From positions 33,802,346-33,866,345 of the forward strand of contig CM037789.1 in assembly GCA_021229015.1 (NCBI GenBank): a stretch of 64,000 nucleotides of DNA, given 5' to 3'. The position numbers and the translations under genes are program-made. The notes beneath the pieces were generated by a model that was given only the letters and a program-made list of their open reading frames with translations, was not told the DNA's origin and made no database searches. Below, one piece after another: positions 39,282-53,818 of the stretch. Each line of letters begins with the position of its first letter. Within the stretch, counting starts at the first letter, position 1. This DNA comes from Solen grandis (taxonomy: Eukaryota > Mollusca > Bivalvia > Adapedonta > Solenidae).

Positions 39282-39473
39282 TTTAAAGGTAATCCATCCA
39301 TTAATTATAATTATGGTGCTTCAAATACTTAAAAAGACTTCAGTGCAGATGCAAGCATCCATTGACTTGGAGTTTAAAGCTCTTTTGCTATAGAGACTTG
39401 TTTTTACTACGAAATTCCTCTGACCACTTGACGGACCATGGTCACAGTTTAATGATGGATGGTTTACCTTAAA
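39282..39473. mobile_element. About 190-bp MITE, copy 1
   Basis: The ends are inverted: AAAGGTAATCCATCCATTAA and TTTAATGATGGATGGTTTAC. The interior matches the copy at 40923-41123 (CAGTGCAGATGCAAGCATCC, AAAGCTCTTTTGCT). Confidence 0.75.
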
Positions 39474-39642
39474 ATACAGACACACTGTCATTTGTAATTT
39501 GATGCATGAACCATTCAGCATTTTACTATTGTATCATATAGACATTATATTTATCATACAGAAAGGAGAGAACCAGGTTGATTAAACGGATGTAGATTTA
39601 TCTATAATTTGTAACAAACCAGACAAAATACTCGGTCCAAGC

Positions 39643-39925
39643 AATGTTGCACCTATCAATATTTTGCCCCAAGTGGTGGGCGGGCATAAACAGACTTTTG
39701 ACAAAAGTCTGTGCCTGTGGGAATTTGACTTACAGAATGGTCCTGAAACCTGTGAAATAGACTTTAGCCCAAATTTAGATCCGGTCAAAACATTTCCCAC
39801 TCAGTGGATTTTGACAAATTTCCATTGCTATAGTGTGCAGATTTTGACTCAAAAAAAGGGGGGGGGAATGTAGAATAAATTTGGTTAGTCCTTCCACCCC
39901 TTTGGCAAAATATTGATGTATGATG
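39643..39925. mobile_element. MITE with CAATATTTTGCC termini
   Basis: The left end is GCACCTATCAATATTTTGCC. The right end is TTTGGCAAAATATTGATG. The interior has GACTTTTGACAAAAGTCTG, a small hairpin. A partial relative is at about 32360. Confidence 0.65.
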
Positions 39926-40290
39926 ACAGGGAAAAAAAGGGGTAGGCTTGCATGTAAAGTAGTTATGAAATTCACAGTAATATGACATGTTAATGATGGA
40001 TTCTCTGTTCATTGCTCAAAGAGAAGAGGTTGAGAAGCATGTGTAAGAATAAGCTGAATACAGTTTCATGTATACAATGCACCAAGTTTATACAGATATA
40101 TATTATTCAGTCATTAATACTAGTCAGACTGCTAATGTAAGACAGTAAATAGAGTCTGTTTTTGTCAGGGCTTTTGCAATTAAAATTGTTTAAATACAAT
40201 TTATTTTGTTTGGATTATGTTTTTGTCTCCTATATGCTGAGTTTATGAACAGGATTATTTGAGTTACATGTAAGAGACAAGTGGTAATGG

Positions 40291-40610
40291 ACTGTCCCTG
40301 ATGGCTGAGTGGTTAGAGCGTCCACCTTAAGAGCAGGAGGTCATAGGTATGATCCCCGGCCACATGATACCAAAGTCATAAAAAAGGGTATTGTTATAGC
40401 TCCCTTGCTTGGCGCTCAGCATATAAGGGTTGTTCCAGAACTGGTTTGCCCAGTGTCAGGATAATGTGACTGGGTGTGGTATCAAGCCATATGTCTACGG
40501 TGTGATACTGCAGTGTGACAGCACTTTATCTGTCTCAAGTAGACATAGTCACCAAATTACGGAAATACTGTCGATGGGATGTTAAACCCAACAAACAATC
40601 AAACATCCTT
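40291..40610 (+). repeat. Full-length tRNA-derived SINE
   Basis: The tRNA-like head has GATGGCTGAGTGGTTAGAGC (A-box) and GGTATGATCCCCGG (B-box-like). The body reads CTCCCTTGCTTGGCGCTCAG, CAGTGTCAGGATAATGTGAC and ACACCGTAGACATATGGC-type sequence (inverse). The tail is GATGGGATGTTAAACCC. This is the reference copy for the minus copies at 7935, 19675 and 45365 and the tail at 61100. Confidence 0.85.
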
Positions 40611-40922
40611 CTGTAGTCATGGTCAATGCATTCACAGGAATTAGATGGATTTTGGTGAGACAATAAAAACAGCTTATTTTTGACATGCTTTTGTTAAACT
40701 TTCAGCCCCTTTTATTTAATTACTGATTAAATTTCATCACACAAACATACACACACACACAACATTTTGTTCCTATGTCATGATAGATTATAATAAAGTT
40801 GACTGATATACTTTCAAAATACCTATGGTTAGCCATTCATGAAAAAAAATGTAAACAGTCTTCGTAATTTTAAAGACAGTCTAGTCACAAGGCAAGTAAG
40901 TAACACATTTTTTTTTCATCCT

Positions 40923-41123
40923 GTTTAAGGTAATCCATCCATTATTAAATTATAATCATGGTCCTTCAAATCTTTAAAAAGATATCAGTGCAGATGCAAG
41001 CATCCACTGTGTCGGAGTTCAAGGCTCTTTTGCTCAAAGTCCATGAAGGCTTACATTTACTATGGAATTCCCATGATCACTTGATAGACCACGATCTCAA
41101 TTTTAATGATGGATGGATTACAT
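40923..41123. mobile_element. About 200-bp MITE, copy 2
   Basis: Same ends and interior as 39282-39473, with roughly one difference every several bases. It ends TTTTAATGATGGATGGATTA. Confidence 0.75.
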
Positions 41124-42145
41124 TTAATTAAATTCGCCAGGCTCGGGTCCATATAATTTCAGTTTTCTGTTGCATGAAGAGCTTGACTGATGGCAGGTCT
41201 TTGCAGTATATCATTTCTGTACAGTGTCGTTAGTTTCACTTAATTCCCTCACAGTGGTTTGAAGGTCTGATTTGTGTGAAAAACATGAGAAAAATAATTG
41301 AAATAACTTTTCTTCAAATTACACAAACTAGCCATTTTTGTTATGTATGCATTTCATTCGTTACCGATAGAATATCTGTCAGAAAATTTATTCGCCCTAC
41401 TGAGTTTATTCAGAATATTCTATTTAATTCCTTCCGCCATGAATATTCTGTTTTTTTTAGATTGTATGGCCTTTTCTGAACTTGAAATAGTATATGAAGG
41501 AAAGTGCGAGGCAGTAGCACAGCGGGGATATGCTATTAATAACCGTTGACCCCCTATAGGCAGTTGACCGTTGTTTACAGTAGATTTTAAGAGGGAATCT
41601 GATGTGACCGTTGTTGTTAGTGACCGTTGTTCCAGGTGACCATTGGTACAGGTTTGACGGTATTGCAAACTGAGCAGAACATGTGCGAGAATAGCGTTTT
41701 TTTTTGCTGAGTCGTCGAGAAAACACGTCTTTATTAGGTAAAGAGTTCAAAATTAGGTGATAGTAATGTTAATGTTCAGGGCTTAAAGTTCAACATGATA
41801 TTCATAATACAAATATATCCCCAAATGCAGGATCAAATTTCCAACCAAAGACGTGTAGTATTGAACTACATGTGACAATATTGTTTAATACTAAGCACAA
41901 TGAAATCGGATAGGACGCTATCACTGCGATTGTATACATTCCTTTTCAAGTAAAATCAAAGTGTACTAGTATTAGGAACTAAATTAGAACACCTGATATA
42001 AAGATAAACAATTTTATTGCAAATTCATTTTTATAATTGTTAGATTCAAATAATAAAAAACGGTGCTATTTGTATCCAATTAATGAACTGAAAAGTCACA
42101 TGTTTTTAAATGGTCTTGATAAATCCACAGGCAAACTGCAACAAA

Positions 42146-47279
<5,134 letters not shown>

Positions 47280-47385
47280 ATTGATAGTGGCTAAATTTGA
47301 TCAGCAGACGAACAGAATAAAAGTCTCATATACGACACAAGCAGTCAGTATGAGGTCTTTTATTCCCGAGCAGGAAGAAAATCGC

Positions 47386-47395
47386 TTATATACAA
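47386..47395 (-). promoter_or_regulatory. TATA box of alpha-tubulin 2
   Basis: On the minus strand GTATATAAGC lies about 107-118 nt upstream of the Met codon. A start site about 30 nt downstream would leave a 5' UTR of about 80 nt. It is the only clear TATA element near exon 1. Confidence 0.6.
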
Positions 47396-47759
47396 GCATC
47401 AGGGCTGCTGCATACTTAATCGCGCGCTGAGTTGTTTGATTGGCTGAAAAAATAATGTTGTTCTTAAAATAGCTGATGCTGGTAATATTGGAAATTATAT
47501 GTAAGTGGTGATTTTACTGTAGCAAAATTCAAGGTTGTCTGCTGTTTTCATCGATTTGAAGGATCCATACGGATCCATACTTACATATTGCCAATATCTT
47601 CACTGTGTTGTCCGTTGGCTTGATCCCCTTGATCTCCTTTGGCATACCAAAGTTGTAAAAAATAGAACTAGTTTCATTGAATGGATATAAGTGTAGTTCC
47701 AGGACTAGTTGGTCAAGTGTCAGAAAAATGTGACAGGGTGTGTTGTTATGCCACATGAT

Positions 47760-48290
47760 ACACGGTGACTAACCATATCGGCGGGCTCTCTGCAGAAATC
47801 GCTATATCGGCAGACTCTCTGCATTCGCACCGATCATTCTCTGCCATAAACACTAGCAAACGCTGGACGGAAGGGAAAGAAACACTTTTCAAAGGTGAGT
47901 TGCTCAATATTAAGTATTGCACGGAATATTAGAGTATCTTAGCTATGTATATGCGTGTAAACTTTTCAATTATCAGCGACTGAGACCTGTAATTCGGCCG
48001 AACAGTTTAATGATGTACGCACATAAATACAACCTCGTCACTTTTTACAGGCTTCAGCAGGTTATTACTTTGATTATGTCTATAATATGACCATCGAATG
48101 TATTCTTTTAAGTATATTTTTCAAGAAGATACCGATAAATTGGTCGATTTTAAAGTAAATTTCTTGAAACCCCACTACTTTCGGTTTTGTCGTTGCACGG
48201 GAGGTCTCTCTGCTCATCACTTTTTCAAGCACAGGCAGACTCTCTGCATTTACCACAGGCAGGCTCTCTGCAAGCTATGGTTTATCTTAT
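47760..48290. repeat. Dispersed GGCAGRCTCTCTGCA motif cluster
   Basis: Five to six copies of a short motif around CTCTCTGCA lie at about 47784, 47811, 47842, 48203, 48238 and 48262, in two groups. A donor-like AAAGGTGAGT follows the first group (47889-47898). The function is unknown. It could be an upstream region of a gene not seen here. Confidence 0.45.
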
Positions 48291-48710
48291 TGTTTACGGA
48301 TAATGAATAATTTCATGGGTCCTTACTCCTAATTTGTGTTTTTAATTTCGTACTTTGCATGTAATTTGTATTGTTTACGTAGTCAGATACAAATCTGTTA
48401 AAAGTGTATGTGTTACTTACTCTTTTTTTTAATATTTTGTTGATATAAAATATAAAAGATAAATTTCCTCTAGGGTATTGTTTATTACAATAATTCTCAT
48501 AATTTTAAATTTAATCGCCATACTTGCATATTCCTTCAAAAGAAAGGGGGGGGGGTGGGGGGGTGGAGAGAGAGAAGAAAAATCAAACACGAAAAAGATA
48601 TTGTATTAATGAGTCTATTAATTTTAACTTTGTGCTAACTTTATCAGTTAACACATTAACATGCTTGAAAAAGCGAAAATAAATAAATAAATACATAAAT
48701 GAATGCATGC
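48291..48710. other. Left flank of the palindromic element
   Basis: AT-rich sequence with a G-rich run at 48546-48570 and (AAAT)n just before the element. No coding sequence. Confidence 0.4.
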
Positions 48711-48742
48711 GAGTAGGATAGACATCTCTTTGGGGCCAAGAC

Positions 48743-48801
48743 TGCGCATGCGCAGGAGTGACGTCATCAGATTATTTGCGCATGGGCGGCGGCCATATTG
48801 G
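48743..48801 (+). promoter_or_regulatory. Left end module: NRF-1-, CRE- and YY1-like sites
   Basis: TGCGCATGCGCA (48743-48754, perfect NRF-1 palindrome), TGACGTCA (48759-48766, CRE), TGCGCATGGGC (second NRF-1-like half) and GGCGGCGGCCATATTGG (YY1-like). These are typical of animal housekeeping promoters. The same set is at the right end. Assignment is by motif only. Confidence 0.6.
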
Positions 48802-48816
48802 TTTTCTAGCATGACA

Positions 48817-48993
48817 TCATCGTTCTAATTTTAGAATGATATCATGAGCTATATTTAGAATGGCATCATGATCTATAATTAGAATGACATCCTGATCTAT
48901 ATTTAGAATGACATCATGATCTAAAGTTAGAAATGACATCATGATCTATATTTAGAATGACATTATGATCTTTAGTTAGAAATGACATCAATG
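48817..48993. repeat. Subterminal 26-27-bp repeats, left arm
   Basis: About seven imperfect units of TTTAGAATGACATCATGATC plus TATA. TGACATCA resembles a degenerate CRE. The inverse occurs at 58128-58285 with fewer units. Confidence 0.8.
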
Positions 48994-49426
48994 ACCAGAG
49001 TTGTACATTTGACCTAGGGCTAAGGAGATTGAGGGTCAAGTCTTAGGCGGAGACACATGGTAAACACAAAAGTACATGAGATACAACAGAAGTATTGGTA
49101 GTCCCAATGATATACAGAGCTGACTTGTATATTCAGTCATAAGGCTTAATCACGGACATTGAGGGTCAGGTCCTCAGCCTTAGACGGGGACTATACAAAA
49201 TCTTAAATTAATAATGTTATCAACATATGATCATCATACAATAAACATACAATATATAAAACTATATCAAATAATATTTAGAAAAAAATAATAACGACAT
49301 TACTTACGATGTGAACAGCTCCACGTTCTGTTATAAAATGAACTCAACACTCATGTCTTACGCGTGATCTGCCGTTTATGGTCATAATACTTCCGGAAAC
49401 TATATTTAGAAATGTATTTTAGCACT

Positions 49427-49582
49427 GTACAACTAGAATAAACCAGAAAAAAACTGGTTTACAATTTGAACCGACCAATGTCATGTCTTCATTTTATATC
49501 GATTGAACAAATCTAGACATGTAGTCTAAAAATAACCATGACTTTGATCAACAACCAATCGGAAAAGAAATTCAGAATCGCA

Positions 49583-49618
<36 letters not shown>

Positions 49619-49790
49619 CTCCGGTTATTATTGTATTTTCAGTGTACAACTAGAGTAAACCAGAAAAAACTGGTTTACAATTTGAACCGACCAATGCCAT
49701 GTCTTCATTTTATATCGATTGACTAAATCTAGACATGTTGTCTAAAAATAACCATGACTTAGATCAACAACCAATCAGAAACGAAATGTA
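49427..49790. repeat. Direct duplication flanking (CA)n, left arm only
   Basis: About 145 bp at 49427-49572 is repeated at 49643-49790 (GTACAACTAGA(A/G)TAAACCAG, CTGGTTTACAATTTGAACCG, ATCTAGACATGT). Between them is (CA)n at 49583-49618. Both copies contain CCAATC words. Confidence 0.8.
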
Positions 49791-49907
49791 GTATTACAAT
49801 CAATAACATCTTTCATTCCATGAATTGGCGCGACATTGCACAATTGCATTGAATTTGAATTTCATCCAATCAAGAACAAACAACAATCATTTGAATTATT
49901 TCATCAA

Positions 49908-49951
49908 CCAATGAAAAAACAAATCACATGTTGTGAGTAACAATATATAAA
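49908..49951 (+). promoter_or_regulatory. CCAAT + TATA promoter for the 82-aa ORF
   Basis: CCAAT at 49908-49912 and TATATAAA at 49944-49951, about 40 nt before the ATG at 49990. The layout parallels the other genes of the element. Confidence 0.55.
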
Positions 49952-49989
49952 AATGTGTGTTCTCAAGATGAGGTTCATTATTTCAGACC

Positions 49990-50238
49990 ATGTGTTTAAT
50001 AAGCATAAGTTGTAATTTATCAGATGCATCTATATTCTTTAGTAAAGGAATAATGTTGAAAGCAATTCATTCATGTGTCTTTTCACCAGATGATATTTAC
50101 ATGTCTTCAACAAGAACGTTTGATTCCAATATAGGCCTATTGGGATACACAAAAGAAACTAGTAATAAAATTAAAGTTGTTTCTATCCAAACAAAATCAG
50201 GAAATGTGATAATCGTGACTGCTTATCCTTGGAAGTGA
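49990..50238 (+). CDS. Unknown 82-aa protein, left arm only
   Basis: The ATG lies about 40 nt downstream of a TATA box that itself follows a CCAAT box, so expression is plausible. The C-terminal part reads NKIKVVSIQTKSGN and VIIVTAYPWK. The pattern of a hydrophobic strand, a short turn and a VTAY ending vaguely recalls small alpha/beta domains ending in a TAYP strand, but that is only a hint. An upstream ATG at 49968 opens another frame that stops after 15 codons, so an N-terminal frameshift is possible. There is no counterpart in the right arm. Confidence 0.35.
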   Translation: MCLISISCNLSDASIFFSKGIMLKAIHSCVFSPDDIYMSSTRTFDSNIGLLGYTKETSNKIKVVSIQTKSGNVIIVTAYPWK

Positions 50239-50272
50239 ATTTGGCGAAAACTCATTAAGCAAGGTAAAACAA

Positions 50273-50512
50273 TTATATTTTAAAACATTTACCTTTCTTC
50301 CTCCGTATTCGTTTTAAATACCTCACAGAATTAACTGCAGTGATATTTTCCATCACCCAATTTCCATTAAATTTATAAATTAACACAAATTTTGTATCTC
50401 TAAATTTTCTACACCCTACACCTGTGCTTTTTATAAAGTTGTATGCGTCTATTGACGACAAATACATTGTGTAACTACACAACAAAACTTCTAAAAAGTT
50501 AATTATATCCAT
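50273..50512 (-). CDS. Unknown 79-aa protein, left arm only
   Basis: Convergent with the 82-aa ORF; the two stops are about 35 nt apart. The ATG at 50510-50512 gives a hydrophobic N-terminal third (MDIINFLEVLLCSYTMYLSS) and a basic C-terminal tail (YLKRIRRKKGKCFKI), which would suit a membrane-associated or nucleic-acid-binding protein. Upstream on the same strand is the palindrome TTTGGCGCCAAA (50584-50595), an E2F-type site. No family was recognised. Confidence 0.35.
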   Translation of the reverse strand: MDIINFLEVLLCSYTMYLSSIDAYNFIKSTGVGCRKFRDTKFVLIYKFNGNWVMENITAVNSVRYLKRIRRKKGKCFKI

Positions 50513-50583
50513 TTTTTTCGAAATCAAAATCCCTTGAACTGATCACTTAAAAAGCATTCACAGAAAGAACGAAATTGTCAACT

Positions 50584-50595
50584 TTTGGCGCCAAA
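50584..50595. promoter_or_regulatory. E2F-like site TTTGGCGCCAAA
   Basis: A perfect 12-bp palindrome matching the animal E2F consensus, 72 nt upstream of the ATG of the minus-strand ORF. Motif match only. Confidence 0.4.
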
Positions 50596-50624
50596 TTCTT
50601 TTGTATAAAAATGTTTAAAGATAT

Positions 50625-50834
50625 GTTGGAAGATCAATAATCCAATATTATGGATAGGATTGAGCCACTTGATTTTAACTTAAAACACATGTTTATGTTT
50701 AATCGATATAATCCTGGCGAAAGTGCAGGGACCGTGTCAACGTTGGAAGATCAATAATCCAATATTATGGATAGGATTGAGCCACTTGATTTTAACTTAA
50801 AACACATGTTTATATTTAATCGATATAATGCTGG
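50625..50834. repeat. About 92-bp direct duplication
   Basis: 50625-50717 and 50742-50834 are almost identical (GTTGGAAGATCAATAATCCA, GATAGGATTGAGCCACTTGA, TTTAATCGATATAAT). Left arm only. Confidence 0.85.
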
Positions 50835-50865
50835 AGTGGACGTGCGAAACAGCTGCGACCTGTAA

Positions 50866-51115
50866 TTAAAAAGACATTAACTCTTTCAGATTATTAAATT
50901 CTAATATCATTCGAATATAAGTATAAACATTGATTAAATGAATGAATTTTGTTATTTTGATTTCAGAAATCAGTTTATTGATATTGTTTGAGTGCAAATC
51001 AAGTCTAAACACATGATTGATACGATATGGATTATTTATCGATTTTATATAAAAATCAGTTGTTGTTTTTTTCACTAATATTTAGTTATTTGAGCATACA
51101 AATAGTAACTTGATT
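50866..51115. other. AT-rich stretch, unknown
   Basis: A minus-strand frame of 69 codons (50866-51075) exists, but it has no promoter-like context and no counterpart in the right arm. Not called as a gene. Confidence 0.3.
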
Positions 51116-51124
51116 CAAAATAAA

Positions 51125-51800
51125 TCGGACCGGAAGTCATCACATGTAAAAAAATGACTCTATCTTCCTTAGTTGTTATCCGATTTGAATCATTTTCATA
51201 GCTTTGAAAAGCTCAAAGTGAGATCTTTCACTTTTAATACTCTTAACCGGAAGTCCATGATGAATAAAAACCGGAAATGACGTCATCACATGTAAAAATG
51301 ACTCTATCTCCCTTAGTTGTTATCCGATTTGAATATTTTTTATAGCTATGGAAAGCTCAAAGTGAGATCTTTACTTTGAATACTTTGAACCGGAAGTCCA
51401 TGATGAATAAAAACCGGAAATGACGTCATCACATGTAAAAAATGACTCTATCTCCCTTCGTTGTTATCCGATTTGAATATTTTTTATAGCTATGGAAAGC
51501 TCAAAGTGAGATCTATACTTTGAATACTCTCAACCGGAAGTCCATGATGAATAAAAACCGGAAATGACGTCATCACATGTAAAAAATGACTCTATCTCCC
51601 TTAGTTGTTATCCGATTTGAATATTTTTATAGCTATGGAAAGCTCAAAGTGAGATCTTTACTTTGATTACTCTTAACCGGAAGTCCATGATGAATAAAAA
51701 CCGGAAATGACGTCATCACATGTAAAAAATGACTCTATCTCCCTTAGTTCATATCCGATTTGAATCATTTTCATAGCTTTGAAAAGCTCATAGCGATAGG
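51125..51800. repeat. 143-bp tandem repeats with CRE, left arm
   Basis: Nearly five units of about 143 bp containing AACCGGAAGTCCATGATGAA, ACCGGAAATGACGTCATCAC (with the CRE TGACGTCA), ATGACTCTATCTCCCTTAGT and GCTCAAAGTGAGATCTTTAC. ACCGGAAGT is an ETS-type core, so each unit pairs ETS and CRE sites. Confidence 0.88.
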
Positions 51801-51997
51801 CTTTCGTTAACGTAGAGGTCTTTTGATTTGCGGTTCATGCATGACTGATTTAGATTTTCTGATTGGTTAGTTGTACATATATATTCAAAGTAAATTTGCC
51901 ATTTCGACATTTTATGTTGATATTGTTTGTGATCATAGGAAGAAAACTCTCGTGGCATTTCAAAGAGTGATTTGAATACTGTTGATAGTGAATAACT

Positions 51998-52401
51998 ATG
52001 GATGTTTTATCAGAAAATCTCTGTATTTTAATTTATAGAAATATGGTGGAAGAACCATACATATCTTTGAAATATATTCTCGACTATGAATTGTATAAAG
52101 TGGCTTTATTTGACGCATGTAGAAATATAATCTTGAAAACCAAAATGTCTATTAACAGTGGTTAAACAAAGAAGAAACATTTCTTACATTCAAAAAGTCA
52201 TTAACAGAGTTATCATACAAGTACAGCGAACGTTTTAACATCAAAATCCTTACCATGACAGAGTGGAATACTTACGTTCAAGATAATGTAAAAGTTGTGA
52301 ATTGGATATATGATGGGAAAAATGGTGGCTGTATATCTTTTGACATAGGGCCCGAAGATCCCTACATGGAACATCATTTTCAGTTAACAATATTGGGATA
52401 G
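51998..52401 (+). pseudogene. 134-aa unknown gene, left copy, frameshifted
   Basis: The same start (MDVLSENLCILIYRN) and stop as the right copy, but one base is missing after MSI (about 52152, where the right copy has an extra C), so the left frame closes early. It is 404 nt against 405 in the right arm. An inverted CCAAT (ATTGG, 51862) and TATATATT (51878) lie upstream. Confidence 0.7.
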
Positions 52402-52647
52402 TACCTCTATGTAGACTTATGAATGCAGGTCTTAACGACATTCTAAAAATAGATAGACAATCATAGGATAGTGACTTCATACTCATCATTTTCAATTCAA
52501 CTTTACTTAATGATATATTCTCTTATTCGACAGTGATGCTGAGATTTCATCATCAAACAAGTTTGGACACGCTCAACATTTGATGACGTTTGTTACTAAA
52601 ATTAGCATTCAGTAAAAGCAATCAGCCAATCAGATTTAGGTATTCTT

Positions 52648-52680
52648 GACCAATCAGAATGGACTTGATCATATAAAAGA
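52648..52680 (+). promoter_or_regulatory. Shared promoter module 1 (PC4-like gene)
   Basis: GACCAATCAGAATGGACTTG then ATCATATAAAAGA: a CCAAT box, a fixed linker and a TATA box. The same 20-base phrase precedes the 48-aa/TBP-like unit at 53612. The expected start site (about 52705) falls on the first ATG, so the second ATG (52732) is the better start. The right-arm counterpart is at about 56213-56245. Confidence 0.7.
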
Positions 52681-52704
52681 CAGTGTAACGAAGGCTGTTG
52701 TCAT

Positions 52705-53226
52705 ATGTTGTCTGGCAATCGACAAACAACTATGGCAAACAACTATAGATGCAAACTTGCTCTAGGAAATGATCGTTACGTTCAAGTGTGCGAATGGAAA
52801 GGGGAGCTCAGGGTTGACTTGAGAGAATGGCTGAATGGAAAACCAACGAAAAAAGGTATCAGTTTAACACTGATGCGGTGGAAAAACTTGGTAGATGCAT
52901 CAGAGTTTGCGGACCAGCGACTTAAAGACAAGCAGGCTTATAATACCCATCTTGGAGGAATTGTTTATTGTACAGTGAGTGAGGGAAGTGTTTGTGTCGA
53001 CATTAGACAGTATTGGAAACCCGAAGAGGACGTGGTACCTACCAAAAAAGGACTTTATCTAAGACCAGATGAATACCAACGCTTGAAAGAACACATACCG
53101 GAAGTGGGACGGGTGTGTCCTGAACTGGACACAGTCATTCCGTGTTATTTAGAAGCAGATCATATGAATATTTTAGGTTCATTACAGTGTTCAGAGTGTC
53201 ACCCTAATGATTTTCACAACTGGTAA
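52705..53226 (+). CDS. Double PC4-like ssDNA-binding coactivator, intact left copy
   Basis: PC4/Sub1-type domains bind single-stranded DNA and assist Pol II transcription. Two copies are visible in 173 residues: about 16-70 (RYVQVCEWKGELRVDLREW, PTKKGISL, MRWKNL) and about 82-133 (VCVDIRQYW, PTKKGLYLRPDEYQRL). The DIREYW and KKGISL motifs are those of the family. Human PC4 has one domain, so the tandem may act as a built-in dimer. The C-terminal tail (CYLEADHMN, then CSECH) has three Cys and a His that could bind zinc. The real start is probably Met10 (52732), because the TATA box would place the cap site near 52705. Confidence 0.85.
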   Translation: MLSGNRQTTMANNYRCKLALGNDRYVQVCEWKGELRVDLREWLNGKPTKKGISLTLMRWKNLVDASEFADQRLKDKQAYNTHLGGIVYCTVSEGSVCVDIRQYWKPEEDVVPTKKGLYLRPDEYQRLKEHIPEVGRVCPELDTVIPCYLEADHMNILGSLQCSECHPNDFHNW

Positions 53227-53239
53227 AATTGACGTAAAA

Positions 53240-53290
53240 TCTATAAATAGAATGCACTAAAAATAGAAACAAGACACACTATAAAAGAGT
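53240..53290 (+). promoter_or_regulatory. TATA boxes upstream of the BIR gene
   Basis: CTATAAATAG at 53241-53250 and CTATAAAAGAG at 53279-53289. The ATG is at 53316. The first gives a start site about 45 nt before the ATG. No CCAAT box is adjacent. Confidence 0.45.
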
Positions 53291-53315
53291 AGAACATCGT
53301 CATTTCCTTCACACT

Positions 53316-53603
53316 ATGAACTTTACCGACTCATACGCGCATGGCTAATGGACTAGTATATTATGATAAAAGACTAGAGACTTTGACACCTATCCGAAAC
53401 AAATGGTTCCAAACAAATATGAGTTGACTAAAGCCGGTTTTTATTACACTGGAACAGCGGATAAAGTGGTTTGTTTTAGGTGTGGTATTATTTTAAAAGA
53501 CTGGGAAAGACATGATAACGCCATGATCGAACACGAAAAATGGTCACCTGACTGTGAGTATATAAAAATGGTGGGGGTACCAGGCATGGATGTTATTGGA
53601 TAA
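53316..53603 (+). pseudogene. Single-BIR (IAP-like) gene, left copy, N-terminal frame damaged
   Basis: Compared with the right copy it lacks three single bases (two T near 53334-53342 and one T near 53386), so the frame from the ATG at 53316 closes after ten codons. The BIR core itself remains open from Met at 53403 (MVPNKYELTKAGFYYTG onward) with all zinc ligands. A shortened protein lacking the first BIR helix might be made. Confidence 0.8.
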
Positions 53604-53611
53604 ACATCACC

Positions 53612-53646
53612 GACCAATCAGAATGGACTTGAGCATAATAAATAGA
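53612..53646 (+). promoter_or_regulatory. Shared promoter module 2 (48-aa ORF / TBP-like unit)
   Basis: GACCAATCAGAATGGACTTG then AGCATAATAAATAG. It is identical to module 1 over the CCAAT box and linker, with a variant TATA. The predicted start site (about 53665) lies just before the 48-aa ORF (53672). The right-arm counterpart is at about 55245-55278. Confidence 0.7.
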
Positions 53647-53671
53647 TGTTACAGTCCTGCATACTGTCAGT

Positions 53672-53818
53672 ATGTTCGGGCTCATGTACATAGTATATTG
53701 GTGTATAGATGAAATGATCTGGTGGTTGACTATACGAAGACTTAGACGAGAAACAAGACTTAAGGCAGCCAGATTCATTAAAATATTAGAACAGTTTGAA
53801 CCCGCCCGAGGTGGATAA
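53672..53818 (+). CDS. 48-aa basic ORF overlapping the TBP-like start, left copy
   Basis: ATG 53672 to TAA 53816-53818. A hydrophobic N-terminal half (MFGLMYIVYWCIDEMIWWL) is followed by an Arg-rich helix (TIRRLRRETRLKAARFIK). Its stop overlaps the next start as TAATG, an arrangement that suits reinitiation on one mRNA. It is open in both arms. Confidence 0.5.
   Translation: MFGLMYIVYWCIDEMIWWLTIRRLRRETRLKAARFIKILEQFEPARGG

Larger units (their letters stand above)
36317..42000. other. Intergenic region between two convergent alpha-tubulin genes
   Basis: Apart from the SINEs and MITEs listed separately, the sequence is AT-rich without recognisable coding exons. Confidence 0.5.

Noticed and set aside
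40291..40365. Possible tRNA gene
   Set aside because: A- and B-box-like segments are present, but there is no paired acceptor stem and the same head recurs with a SINE body elsewhere.
48701..48711. Target-site duplication at the element ends
   Set aside because: No convincing direct repeat could be matched between the flanks near 48711 and 58404.
52250..52495. 81-codon frame antisense to the 134-aa gene, open in both arms
   Set aside because: It overlaps the better-supported sense gene and has no promoter. Its being open in both arms follows from arm identity.
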